DNA of 64,000 bases from Poecilobothrus nobilitatus (taxonomy: Eukaryota; Arthropoda; Insecta; Diptera; Dolichopodidae): NCBI GenBank assembly GCA_947095535.1, contig OX352773.1, positions 92,786,670 through 92,850,669 on the forward strand. The letters are read 5' to 3'. The notes beneath the pieces are model-generated. The model searched no databases. It was not told the origin of the DNA and worked only from the letters and a program-made list of their open reading frames with translations. Below, in pieces: positions 36,289 through 46,000 of this stretch. The translations under genes and the position numbers were made by a program. Every line of letters starts with the position of its first letter. The first letter of the stretch is position 1.

Positions 36289-36690
36289 TTAGGGATAGGG
36301 ATGTGGGAAGGATAATTGGGGAAATTGGTATTGGGAAATCTGGAAATTTGGAGGGGCATTTTGAAGAAAGATGTTAATGTTCTTCTTAAACTTAAGTAAA
36401 TCGTACACATATAAATTACCAACCTTAGGGAACACATGTGATGGTATATGGTTCCACAAACGGGGCGTGCGCATGACAAACGAATTTCCATAAGCTGTAT
36501 TTCGCCATCTTGATAACTGAACATGGTAGGGATGAGCATCTGTTGCCCTCCTTGTTTCTCGTTGGAAAACTTTGAGGGGAGGCATTAATTGAAATAGTAG
36601 GTTAGGAACGGTAGTGGCTATTTTCCGCGAGATCAGACAGCATTGTGTTTTTTTGGTGTTGAACTCAACTCTATTGACTTCACCTCATTT
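36289..36690 (-). pseudogene. LINE ORF2: RT thumb remnant and C-terminal block
   Basis: Starts in the frame ISELNNDLAKIQK, stop, GEVNRVEFNTKKTQCCLISRK, then jumps to IATTVPNLLFQLMPPLKVFQ. The roughly 100 residues usually lying between CCLLS and this point (LGM-I----WNDHI, IRPKMDYNSHIWAG) are missing. The later block RRATDAHPYHVQ, RWRNTAYGNSFVMRTPRLWN, HIPSHVFP is intact and typical of the C-terminus in this LINE group. The same block, decayed, is seen at 13953-14395, where the MDYNSQF-AG segment missing here is preserved. Confidence 0.82.
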
Positions 36691-36713
36691 TTGAATTTTT
36701 GCTAAATCGTTAT

Positions 36714-37235
36714 TTAGCTCACTAATAGTGAAATTTTTTGCTGTTGTATTAATCTGGTGATGTTACAGCGGCTATGAAATTCATAGGAAGCTACAAAGGT
36801 GCTGTCGTCTGCGAAACTATGGATCGGATTGGAGGTTAATGAGAGTAGGTCATTGATAAATATTAAGAAGAGAGTTGGAGATAAAACTGATCCCTGGGGG
36901 ACACCAGCATTTATTTTGAATTTGTCAGATGAATATCCATCGACCAGTACACGAATCGTGCGATTCGAAAGGAAATCTCCAATCCATTTTAGAAAGACAC
37001 TACCTAGACCTATTGCTTTGCACTTTGCCAATAGAGCATCGTGCCAAACTCGATTGAAAGCCTTAGAAATATCAAGAGCCACAACATCAGACTCACCAGA
37101 ATGGTGAAGGTTGATGTTTAGCTTCTCACAAAGGTAAGTCATGAGATCACCGGTTGAACGACGGGCTCTGAACCCGTATTGACGATCATGAAGCAAACCT
37201 TTGTGATCCAGGTATTTCAGAAGCTTTTGGTTCAC
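36714..37235 (-). pseudogene. LINE ORF2: reverse transcriptase catalytic core
   Basis: Counting from the Met at 37235: RQYGFRARRSTGD at residues 18-30 (motif 2), VVALDISKAFNRVWHD at 51-66 (motif A with its catalytic Asp and the AF pair), INAGVPQGSVLSPTLFLIF at 108-126 (motif B) and FADDSTFVAS at 141-150 (motif C, catalytic Asp pair). All core residues are still present. After YEFHSRCNIT the true continuation moves to another frame (NDLAKIQ, stop, GEVNRVEFNTKKTQCC at about 36625-36690), so there is a frameshift near 36750 and a TGG-to-TGA-type stop. The protein would copy element RNA into DNA at the nicked target. Confidence 0.9.
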
Positions 37236-37241
37236 TATTTT

Positions 37242-38108
37242 CTATATTACCTTGGAGAGGACCGAAGTTATAGCAATAGGGCGGTAGTTGGAGGGATCGC
37301 TTTTATTATCTTTTTTGGGAATTGGGAAAACATGTGGAACCTTCCATTGGGTAGGATGAATACCCGAAGTGAAGGAGAGGTAGAAAAGGTTGCGCAGAGG
37401 CTTTGAAATAGTGGAGTAGGTATTTTTAAGCACCATGGTGGTTATACCATCTGGACCGGCTGACTTATTTGTATCAAGATTCTTTAAGATTTTCATCACT
37501 GCCCGCGTCCTAAAGTAAATTTTACCGAAGGAGCAACCAGCTCCTGGAACAGAAGGTGGCATCTGAGCTGACTGTGACAGTGTCGAATTGAAGGCGAACT
37601 GCTTGCCAAATAAGTTCGCCTTCTCTTTAGAATCTGATACAGTTCTGTTATTTTTATCAATAAGTGGTGCAAAGGAAGACCCTCTAACGTCTTCCTTTAG
37701 ACTTTTGGCAAATGACCAAAAAGATTTGCTATTCTTAGGCATGTGGATTATTTTACGTTTCAACTTTTGGTTGAACAAGAATTTTTTCTTATTGATAACT
37801 CTCTTACATCTGTTTCTCACCGCTATATAGCTGGGCCTGTGAGCCTCCGACCTATTGCTTTGGTACAGTTTAAAAGCCTCCTCTTTTTTAAAAATGGCTT
37901 CTTTGCAAATACGATTAAACCAAGATTTGGGACTCCTCTTAACAGATTTCATGAAATGAGGGATGAATAACCTCATTCCAAGCAAAATAGTTTCACTAAT
38001 CGCATTTGCAGCAAAGTTAACATTTCTCTTGCGGAACCACAATGACCAATCAAAGGCTCTAAAAAAATTGTTAAGGCCCTCCCAGTCAGCATGGCTGTAA
38101 CGCCAAAT
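37242..38108 (-). pseudogene. LINE ORF2: linker and RT motifs 0-1
   Basis: In the same frame as the endonuclease part. After the stop, IWRYSHADWEGL and WSLWFRKRN lead into a basic linker (KSWFNRICKEAIFKKEEAF; KSFWSFAKSLKED). Counting from the Met at 38042, KSAGPDGI at residues 193-200 and IPKKDNKSDPSNYRPIAIT at 241-259 are the first reverse transcriptase motifs. The frame ends at a TAG right after LSKVI, where relatives have LSKVIEK or LSKVMEK, so this is again a nonsense change. The next frame (36714-37235) follows without a shift. Confidence 0.87.
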
Positions 38109-38708
38109 TCATTTTTTGGGAGGGGACCTTTGGTTGGAGATTGGGCTTGCCCGGGAACTAGTGTTAACCAAACAATGGTCGGAATTACCCAGGGGGCAAC
38201 CAACTAGTGGGATTTTGGACAAGTTGAAATTGGATTTTTGACAAAGGTGGAACAGTGTGGAGAATAGTTCAACTTGTTTCCCAATTGAGTTTTGACTCGG
38301 GGAGATGTTGCTAGAAAAATGAAGCCAGTCCCTGTTATGAATGTTGAAATCTCCCGCCAGAACAATTTCAGTTTCTGGAGATGCGTCCAAAATTTCAATG
38401 ATCTGGTTCGATAGATTTTCAATTTCCATAGCAGTTTCTTGTTCATTTGAGTTGGGTGATCTGTATAGGAAACATAAATGTATGACATGCTTTTCAACGA
38501 GAATTTTGACCCAAATGTAATGAAAGGTTGGGCTAGAACATTTATATTTTGGAAGTGTGTTGAAAGCGATGTCATTTTTTATATAGACGGCGATACCTCT
38601 TTTGGGTACGAAGTGTGAAATAAGTGAGTAGCCGGTAACATTAAAGTTATCATTGTGGTTGCTGGCTTGTGTTTCAAAAAGAACTAAGACTGCTGGTTTT
38701 AAAGCCAC
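38109..38708 (-). pseudogene. LINE ORF2: APE endonuclease part
   Basis: A 199-residue frame. FETQ at residues 11-14 supplies the Glu of the metal site, YRSP at 82-85 is a conserved strand, AGDFNIHNRDW at 118-128 carries the catalytic Asp and Asn, and NSDH at 175-178 is the terminal Asp-His. Between KIPLVG and PLGNSDH the usual LDLFLTS-type stretch, which contains another metal-binding Asp, is missing, so a short deletion has probably removed it. The frame ends at a TGA (38109) but the same frame continues at once as IWRYSHADWEGLNNFF into the linker. This is a single nonsense change in one long ORF, not a gene end. This domain would nick target DNA. Confidence 0.85.
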
Positions 38709-38709
38709 A

Positions 38710-39370
38710 AAGTTTATTTATACACAATAAAACAATCGAAAACAATCCAAAAAACGTAGTGCACGCATTAGCAATTTTTAATTCGCCCGGTCAGTTACTA
38801 ATAAAATTAAATAATGTAAAAAACATTTTCTTTTGTTAATATTATTTTGTCGAAACAAACCTAACCCCCTAAAAGTAGAAAGTAAAATTAGTGGTTGATT
38901 TTTAACAACTCAAAAGATAATGAAAATAAAAATAATTTGAGGTTAGAGTAAAATCACAATCATTGAAATACAAGTCCAATTACTAGCTGGATATAATGTC
39001 TAGTAACAAGTAAGGATTTAAAAATCTTCAATGGGGTTTTCCGTTTTTATTATGTATGTTTTTATAACACGCGTAGGTTATATCATGAGTAATGATACCT
39101 TATTTAATTACATTAACTTATCAAAAAATTTTGTAATTTTGTTGTGCCGTTACTTCAAATCAGATGAACGATGATTGGGAAAAGAAAGACCTTGCGGAAT
39201 TAGTATATGTCATCTCGGAACTGGTATATATACTGGTATAGATTACCTGAGAAATTTTTTTTGTGTCTCCCCCTGTTTAAGAGTTATATAAGATTTACAT
39301 TTGTAATATATTTTGTGGAAATAACATTAAATTTTTTGATATTTTGTAACTTTGTATGTATATAAGATAT
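38710..39370. other. Spacer between two LINEs
   Basis: A/T-rich sequence separating two minus-strand LINE copies. No motif recognised. Confidence 0.5.
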
Positions 39371-39436
39371 ATGTATTTATTATTTATTTATTTATTTATT
39401 ATAACCAAAACAAGATTTTTATAAAAAAATCTTCTG

Positions 39437-40223
39437 CTAAAACTTAATAATAATATGAACAAAATAAAACATGAAACATAGTAAATAAAAATAAAAAAAT
39501 TTAGGATTAAATTGATTTCTCAAAGCAAATAATAATAATTGTTTTTGAACAGATTCTATTCTATCGGAATGTATTTGAAATGAGGGATTGCAAACAATGT
39601 TGCTGTATTCTAGAATAGATCGTACTAAAGAACAGTAGAGAGATTTTGTCACCTCTATGTTACAGAATTCTTTAGCTGTTCTTTTAATGAATCCTAACAT
39701 TTTATTTGCCTTGGAAATCATATGCTCATAGCGAAGATGGAAATTAAGGTTATCATCCAAAAGAATCTCTAGATCGGTCATACTGTATACCCTTTCTAGA
39801 GTTACATTATCAAGAGAATAATCGATTAAAATAGTAGATCTTTTTCATGTAAAATTTATAGCCTTGCATTTCTGAAGGTTCAGCTCTCACTTGTTGAAAA
39901 AGCACCATTCTTGTAAAGAATGAAGGTTTGACTGAAGTAATGCAACATCAGAAATATTTTTGATAACGTGGTAAATTTTAAGATCGTCAGCAAATGCAAT
40001 ATGTGATACACCCACTAGTTTGGCCGAAAGGTCTGAAATTAATATATTAAACTGGAGTTAATCTAAATGGCTACCTTGTGGAACTCCTGAAGTAACATTG
40101 ATTGTGTTCGATAAAGAACCTTGAAACCTTGGTACAGCCATGTAAGAAATGAACCCGAAATACCTAATGCAACAAGTTTGTTAAGCAAAATACTATGATC
40201 GACACGATGAAATGCTTTACTAA
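39437..40223 (-). pseudogene. Jockey-like LINE: RT catalytic core and thumb
   Basis: Continuing on the minus strand: SKAFHRVDHSILLNKL, then after a frame change VTSGVPQGSHLD-stop (motif B), IAFADDLKIYHVI (motif C; codons at 39983-39994), LQEWCFFNK-stop-ELNLQKCKAINF, and the 114-residue frame 39437-39781 with TDLEILLDDNLNFHLRYEHM, KANKMLGFIKRTAKEF and LYCSLVRSILEYSNIVCNP. The last words are the usual thumb (G---D--L-F--H, LGFI-R, LV-S-LEY). The order is complete but stops and shifts make it a pseudogene. Confidence 0.83.
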
Positions 40224-40625
40224 TTACGTGTAAATAGCTTCAACTTGGTGCCCATTTTCCATTTCATTAAGGTTTTCAGATATATGAACCAAAAGGTTTG
40301 TTAAGGTAGAGCGACCTTTTCTGAAACCATGTTGCTGTTCATTTAGTTTTGTGTTTATGATGGGTGTAATTTTGTTTACGACCATTTTTTCGAACAACTT
40401 AGGTAAAATAACTATACCACGGTAGTTTTCGACTTGTGTTTTGTCGCCGTTTTTGTGGATGGGGATTAAATGACGACTCCCAAGCATATGGGAAAACAGT
40501 ATCGATTTTCGATCGACATATAATTGGCGATCAATTTTCAGTATCGATTTTAATGATTTCATTTTCAGTAAGATATAAATCCGTAATAATTGAATTTCAG
40601 TTATTTGTTCGATTTGAAAGATCAA
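40224..40625 (-). pseudogene. Jockey-like LINE: RT motifs 1-2
   Basis: In this 133-residue frame, GSRHLIPIHKNGDKTQVENY (residues about 50-69), RGIVILPKLFEKMV (70-83) and NEQQHGFRKGRSTLTNLLVH (95-114) are the fingers motifs of a LINE reverse transcriptase. The frame ends at AIYT-stop. The expected next word DFSKAF is found one frame over as VISKAFHRVDHSILLNKLVA (about 40150-40225), so a frameshift interrupts motif A and the catalytic Asp before SKAF appears changed to Val-Ile. Confidence 0.82.
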
Positions 40626-40754
40626 AATTTAAGATTCATGTGGACAATAAAGTTTCTGAAAACAATCAGCAAAAAAATTACAGATTACATTAGGATAAGC
40701 ATAGGAAGTGTTGTCCTTCGAAATTGAGTTTGGGTAGCCATAACTTTTACGCTT

Positions 40755-41160
40755 AATATTTATAAAGTCAAACATTGTTTTGGATCTGAAATTAATTTGT
40801 TGCCGATGACGGTGACATAATTATCGTATGCGAAGTTAGATTTATGTTTGAATTGAAATGCAAGATCCTTGTGCATATTCAATAAATTGATGTTAGACGC
40901 CTTTAATAATTCAATTTTTTTGTACAATTTGTTGCGTTGGTTACGCAATGTCCTAAATTCTCTATCGAGCCAAGGTTCTATTGTCTTGTTTTTTTACGAA
41001 TTTTTGGCACAAAAGAAGTTTATTATGTCAAAAATTTTCATATAAAAGATAGAGATTAGTGAATTAATGTCCTGTAGTGCTAACAGCTCGTCTCAATTGA
41101 TAACTGATAAAGCATTGTTGATGCTATCATAATCAGCGTTAAAAAAATCATATACAATAT
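40755..41160 (-). pseudogene. Jockey-like LINE: endonuclease-RT linker
   Basis: Minus-strand frames read FFNADYDSINNALSVIN, stop, DELLALQDINS, then PWLDREFRTLRNQRNKLYKK and FAYDNYVTVIGNKLISDPK. The W-D-E-L, PWLD-E and RNQRNKLYKK words are typical of the region between endonuclease and reverse transcriptase in jockey/I-like LINEs. Stops interrupt it several times. No catalytic function lies here. Confidence 0.65.
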
Positions 41161-41239
41161 TATTATTGATTTAATGGCGATTAATATAGATATATACGGG
41201 TATACACATGTAAAATTTGTATTCATATGCACATATATT

Positions 41240-41335
41240 TATACTTGTAATTTAGGCACCTGTACAAATTTTTCTCAAAGGAGAACAGAAAAATTAAAGG
41301 TTGTACGTTACATTTTTATACTATTACTCATATAG
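41240..41335 (+). repeat. Dispersed repeat with TTAGGCACCTGTACAAATTT
   Basis: TTTAGGCACCTGTACAAATTTTTCT is shared with 59288-59312, in both cases followed by AGAACAG/AAGACATG and AAATTAAAG. At 59.3 kb it lies inside a (GTCY)n-type repeat, so this is probably a further fragment of that family. Confidence 0.45.
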
Positions 41336-41594
41336 TCATATCATTCGACTTAAAATTTTATTTTTTCAACTTTCCATTTTTATTTTCAATAAAAATATAT
41401 ATTTGCATAGACTACCCCAACCCTTGGTCAAATAATTTCAAGCTTTGTCTTATTTACAAATTTTAAAGACACCCCCCCAACTGATATCAATCCAAGACTT
41501 TGCAAGCTATGGTACATGGTACTATTTAATACTGTAGCATAACGGCGAATGTATATTAATCTAATAGATACCAGTGGAAAAATAATATTTTATT

Positions 41595-41825
41595 TATTAT
41601 ACCCTACACCTAAAGTATAGGGTATATTGTCTTTCTTATGGTATTTGTAACCAAAGCGAGTTAGATATGAACATGTGTATATATTCTGAATCAGGATCAC
41701 CTCCTTAGTAGATTTAACGTTGTCCGTCCGTCTACCGTTCGCATAATAACTCAAAAACAATCTTGTTGAAATTTATATAGTAGGTTACTAATTACGAAAG
41801 GATAGCTAAGTTGGCATCTGGACAG
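41595..41825 (+). repeat. (GTCY)-core repeat segment with TACCCTACACC hairpin
   Basis: TTATTATACCCTACACCTAA and TATAGGGTATATT form a small hairpin (ATACCCTA..TATAGGGTAT). They are followed by GATCACCTCCTTAGTAGATTTAACG and GTCCGTCCGTCTACCGTTCG. A TATACCCTACACC start followed by a GTCCGTCCGTC core is a common arrangement in fly dispersed repeats related to DINE-1/Helentrons (from memory). The tandem array at 41826-42575 follows directly. Confidence 0.45.
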
Positions 41826-42575
41826 AATTAGTCCATGGGTTCGGATTCTGGAAGCTTCCGAATGATTCCGGAGCAAACAAAATTATCTCCTAAATCAACA
41901 AAGATAGAACCTTTAAATTTGGTACAATGATGTTTCTTCGTGTTTGATTTATGATGTTCCTTCATGTTTAGGTTTTGGTCCATGGGTTCGGATTTTGGAA
42001 ATTTCCGCAAAAGCGGAAACGAGAGCAAACGAGATTATCTCCAAAATCAACATTGATAAAACTTTTAAATTTGGTATTGGTATAATGATCTTTCATGTTT
42101 TCTTTATGTCTCTGAAATTTGGGAGGATTTGGTTCATGGGTTCGGATGGGTTAATTGGAAGCTTCCGAACGAGCTCCAGACCCAACGAGTATATCTCCAA
42201 AACCAACAAAAGCAGCCTTCATTTTTAGTGCAAGGGTGTTCTATTATATTTCCTTTTCTGTAAAATTGGAAACTGACATTTGAGAGGATTCCAATCGTGG
42301 GTTCGTATTTTGGAAACTTCCAAACGAGCACAAGAACAAACGAGCATATCTCCAAAACCAAAAAGATAGAACCTTTAAAGTTGGTACAAGAGTGTTCTGT
42401 AATGTTTCCTCTATATCCCTGAGATGGATTTGATGGATTGGAGTGGCAATTTGGGTAGCTGACACAGGCCTCCCAAGACCATAAAAGCATATTTTCGAAA
42501 TTAATAAAAACAGAAACTTGCAATTTTGTACAAGGGTGTTAATGGATACCTCTTTTATGTTCCTGAAATTCGAGT
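41826..42575 (+). repeat. Degenerate tandem repeat, about five ~150-bp units
   Basis: The unit starts near CATGGGTTCGG and contains GGAAGCTTCCGAACGAG, GAGCAAACGAG, ATATCTCCAAAA, AAAGATAGAACCTTTAAA, TTTGGTACAA, GGTGTTC and a TTTCCTTTATGTCTCTGAAA-like tail. Unit starts fall at 41834, 41981, 42135, 42296 and about 42435, giving spacings of roughly 140-161 bp. Open frames here (41828-42028, 41944-42228, 42134-42523, 42244-42603) are all by-products of this G/C-richer repeat. It follows a (GTCY)-core segment, so it may be the internal tandem array of one element. Confidence 0.8.
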
Positions 42576-42920
42576 TAAATAAAGTAAAACGGAAGCGGTT
42601 CAAGCAGCAGCCAAAAAACGTATGGATTTTTTATTTAATTGGAATTATTCAGTTGTAAGGAATTAATAAGTCGATTGCATCGACTTACTGTTACATTTAC
42701 TTGTTTTTTTCTTATAAACTGTAGACAAAATTCTAACAATATCCTACATACCCTATAAGTATTATATTATTAATTACAGAAAAAAATATTTTTACATTAA
42801 TTGTTTTTACATTTGCAACAATTGAAAAAAACAATCGAAATTATTTAAATAATTTTCACAATTTTACTTCATTTTGTTTGCTTCTATATCTGTTTGTTTT
42901 CCCAGCCATATAAAATAGAG

Positions 42921-43044
42921 ACGTGGCTGTAAATGTCGTAAGGAGGAATTATTCTTCCGACATGTGTAGGATTTGAACCCACACTCCCTCGGTGTTTACA
43001 ACGTATTTTATACGCTCTTATATCCATTTTGCCACCAAGGCCCC
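42921..43044 (-). repeat. 3'-truncated tRNA-derived SINE
   Basis: On the minus strand: GGGGGCCTTGGTGGCAAAAT, AAGAGCGTATAAAATACG, CCGAGGGAGTGTGGGTTCAA (B box), TCCTACACATGTCGGAAG and TACAGCCACGTC. Same family as 8889-9081 and 52069-52249, but the body ends after the CAGCCACG block and no A-tail is found. It lies about 35 bp from a SINE of a different family. Confidence 0.75.
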
Positions 43045-43079
43045 CTTTCCATTTTATTTTAATTAAAAAATGTATCCAT

Positions 43080-43320
43080 ATCCAGCCATTGGTGCAGTGG
43101 TTGACTCACCGCTTCTCATTCATAAGGGAATGTGAGTTCTCGAGTTCGATTCCCGACTGGGTACAATAATTATAATGTAAAAAAAAAAAAATATTCATGT
43201 ATCGCAATGTATAAAACTTTATATATCATAATATCTCGTACACCCCACATTCCTACCAGGAAACAGGGGTTACAGCCACCTGGCACATTTATGTACCACG
43301 GTACCTGGATATAAATAAAT
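43080..43320 (+). mobile_element. Second-family tRNA-derived SINE with target duplication
   Basis: The A box TGGTGCAGTGG at 43090-43100 and the B box GAGTTCGATTCCC at 43142-43154 are followed by GACTGGGTACAATAATTATA, an A-run, and a body with CATTCCTACCAGGAAACAGG and CACCTGGCACATTTATGTAC, ending in an ATAAATAAATAAA-type tail. The flanks AAATGTATCCAT (43068-43079) and AAATGTATTCAT (43321-43332) differ by one base and look like the target duplication. The ATAAA-type tail recalls the (TAAA)n end of the LINE at 39374-41165, a possible partner. The frame 43132-43314 is a by-product. Confidence 0.8.
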
Positions 43321-45369
43321 AAATGTATTCATGTTAATAAAAATTTTGTATTGAGCTGTTTTCTCCGCTAAATTTTCGAGGGTATGGTTTTTCATCGACG
43401 AAATCCATTCTCCACCGTCGTCTACCGTTCTGAATGTTTTTTCACTTTTTAATATGGAAAAATTAGTTTTTCGAGAGCTACCTGAAGTTTTGGCCGGATC
43501 TCAATTCATACAATAAGGAACTACAAATTCTTTCAAAATATTTTGTATTAATTTCAAATCTCTAGATTTTTTAGTTTTTCTATAAGTACTGAAACTTTTG
43601 AGTTATGCTTACTATAATTATATGATATGCAATGCTTTATACTTAAATTATTCTAATTAAGGTATAGATTATAGAACAAGATTGAGATAAAGTTGTTTTT
43701 AAGATTTTCAACTCATGGTTTGGAAAAGATGCCTGTGATGTGTGTTGTAGAAGATAAAATTAATAACGAGTGCAAATATTATTTATATTAAATTTAAAAT
43801 TAAATTCTATTATCTACGCTTATACTTGTATTGACCCGCATTTTGCTGTAGAAAAAGAACAATCTCCAATATTAGCTATTTTCTAATAGCAATATAATTG
43901 CTATTAGAAAATCTTTATCAAACTCTCATAAAGAGTAGCGTTGACAATGTTAAGAAGTTAAATGTGCAGCAAGTCGATAAATTAGAATTATAAATTCTTG
44001 CATGTACATATTTCCCGCCACCAATTTTCGAGCTTCTCGAAATGAACTGAAATATAGCAGGGTTTTCTTCGATGTTTACCAAATATGAAATATTTTAACC
44101 ACAGTCAGGTATCTGGGTGGAATAAACCTGATATTTGTTTACCTATCAGAATTTTTTGTTTCTGTTATTATCTTTTTCAAAAGCAATGCTTTTATGTAAG
44201 TTTAGAAGCGAAACTTTAAGAAAAATATCTAATAAAAAATTTGTTCGGTAGAAAAGTATTCTACTCTTAAAAACTTAAATTAAGTAATTAAATAAAATTG
44301 GACAGCCTGTAACATAAGATAATATACTGTTAGATAAATTTAACTTATATTCGACATATTAAAACTTGAAAGTAAGAGACGTCAAGGTAGTGGGTTAGTT
44401 CATTTACAAATCAAATATTAATTTTATTTATAATGATTTTAGTAAAATATTTACTTTAGTTTTGAGGAAAGATGGAAATGTAAATTTTATACACGTATTT
44501 ACAACAATGAAAATTCGATTAAAAAATATTCAGCACAAATTAAAACTAAAATGTAAAGAGATTGCAAAAAAACAACAAACAATAAAAAGGTTTTTATCTT
44601 TTTTATGCAACCTCATCAAAACTGGAAACATTTTTTGAATAAAGGACGTTTTTCCTTATTTTTTTTTTTTTAAGTAAATCATTTTTGTTTTATACAAAAT
44701 TATCTTTTTTTACTAAATAATTTTTTACTTACATTCTTTCATTTATTTTTAACTTGGGGGTAAACTATAGTTTTTGTATTAAAAAAAATTTAAGACCAAA
44801 AAAAAAACCATTTAGAGAAGTTTTTTATTAATATGTTAAAAAATATAAAAAAAAATTGTTCCTGTTTTTCGGAATGGGAAGGAAAAATCATAAAAAACAA
44901 AATTTGTTAATTTCTTTTTTTTATAATGTATCTAACTCTTTAAAGTTAAAAATTTTAAAAGTATAAATTTAAAAAAATATTTTAACTTTATTTAAAAAAT
45001 AATTTAGATATAACAAAAGTTTTTCCTGCTGCTATTAAAGGGAAGGATTCTACATTCCATGAATTTCCCAATTTATTTGTTAATTTTTTTTTTTTTGATA
45101 AAATTGTGTGTGTATGTAAATGTTAAATTGTTTATTTTTATTTGTCTATTTTAAGACAAAAGACAAAACATTATTTAAAGTTATAAAATACTACAAAGTG
45201 AATTGTTATTCTTATCATTGTTGAAAAGGAAGAACAGATTTCAACTAAAATATATTCGCTCTAAACTTGAACTAAAAGTAAAATGCCTTTTTTTTTAATA
45301 TTTTGGTACAAGGATAGGTTCAAAATTTATTAAATTAAAATGTTTGATGTCAGGATATAGATCCGGAAG

Positions 45370-45720
45370 TAATAATCTGCCAAAAAAACAAACTCCAAAA
45401 ATGTATTCGGAAAATAAGCACCCGTGAAATATTTATATCGCGTTATTACATGAAATATAATATTTTAGGATGTTATTTCATTTTCTTTCCGAGGCCTTTA
45501 TTTCAAATGTTAAAATCCTTCAACACAAAATAGTTTTGTAAATAAGATAACCACCTAAAATTAATATTTTACACTATTAATTATAACTTTGTTATTGAAA
45601 TATGAATGCTAAACAGTAATTGTGAAGGATTTTGTAACGACTTGCGGAAATAACTAAGCGCCCAAAAAAAATTGTTGGAGAAATAATCACCCATATCTAA
45701 AAAGTGGAATGAAATATCTA
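45370..45720. repeat. Relatives of the 10.4-kb foldback units
   Basis: ATCTGCCAAAAAAACAAACT and GGAAAATAAGCACCCGTGAA near 45375-45428, and GGAAATAACTAAGCGCCC, GGAGAAATAATCACCCATAT, CTAAAAAGTGGAATGAAATA near 45653-45720 parallel AAATAATCTCCC..CCCCCATATCTAAAAAGTACAATGAAAT at 10460-10535. The strongest shared word is CCCATATCTAAAAAGT. The intervening part includes GGATGTTATTTCATTTTC, a partial inverted counterpart. Confidence 0.45.
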
Positions 45721-45929
45721 ATGGAATTTAATTTTTTTTTTGCATGGAATAGATAAAAAGGTAGGTTGTCATTTTGATGGCTTCTTTCATTTACAATTTA
45801 TTTTATTTTAGTTCCGAAATAGAAAATGAAATATAACCTTAAAATAATGTTTTTTTTTTTGTGAATATGATATTATAATACAAGTACGTATATATGCGGA
45901 ATTCCATATTACAAAGGGATTCAGAATTA

Positions 45930-46000
45930 TGTAGTTATAAAATCAGAATCTTAGTAATTTGGTTAGCGGGGGTTCTGAAGGGGGTAATCATTACTGTTAA
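45930..46000 (-). repeat. Dispersed repeat with TTATAAAATCAGAATC core
   Basis: GTAGTTATAAAATCAGAATC followed by TTAGTAATTTGGTTAGCGGG. This is the reverse complement of the pattern at 54815-54890 (CCCCCGCTAAGCAAATTATA..TGATTTTGTAACC) and matches 1130-1212 in orientation. Confidence 0.45.

Larger units (their letters stand above)
36125..38708 (-). mobile_element. 5'-truncated LINE (CR1/jockey group)
   Basis: A non-LTR retrotransposon on the minus strand. It ends with an A-run (T on the plus strand, 36125-36141) after about 145 bp of 3' untranslated sequence. It carries, in order, an APE-type endonuclease, the linker, reverse transcriptase motifs and the C-terminal block typical of this group. 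ORF1 and the very start of the endonuclease are absent: recognisable coding ends near 38705, so it is 5'-truncated. I found no clear target-site duplication. Decay: three in-frame stops, at least one frameshift and two internal deletions. Related fragments lie at 13953-14395, 22735-23290 and 24375-24565. Clade naming is tentative. Confidence 0.88.
39374..41165 (-). mobile_element. Truncated jockey-like LINE with (TAAA)n-type tail
   Basis: A second, different non-LTR retrotransposon on the minus strand. It ends in a TAAA/TAA microsatellite (plus strand 39374-39401, TTTA units), a common 3' tail type in LINEs, unlike the plain poly(A) of its neighbour. Recognisable protein runs from about 41160 (NADYDSINNALSVIN, upstream of RT) to about 39440. 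The endonuclease is absent, so it is 5'-truncated. Many stops and frame changes make it older or more decayed than the neighbouring LINE. Family naming is by motif style only. Confidence 0.82.

Noticed and set aside
36213..36539. 108-codon minus-strand frame over the LINE 3' end
   Set aside because: It is in a different frame from the recognisable GNSFVMRTPRLWN block of 36289-36585 and shows no motif.
36799..37970. Plus-strand frames of 75-102 codons over the LINE
   Set aside because: Antisense shadows of LINE ORF2, whose motifs are on the minus strand.
36110..38720. Target-site duplication for the large LINE
   Set aside because: I compared the sequence left of the poly(A) end (TTTTTCCAATGGCC) with that beyond 38700 (GCCACAAAGTTTATTT) and found no convincing match.
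41828..42603. Several overlapping open frames of 66-129 codons on both strands
   Set aside because: They read through the degenerate ~150-bp tandem repeat; the same words recur in different frames and no protein family is recognisable.
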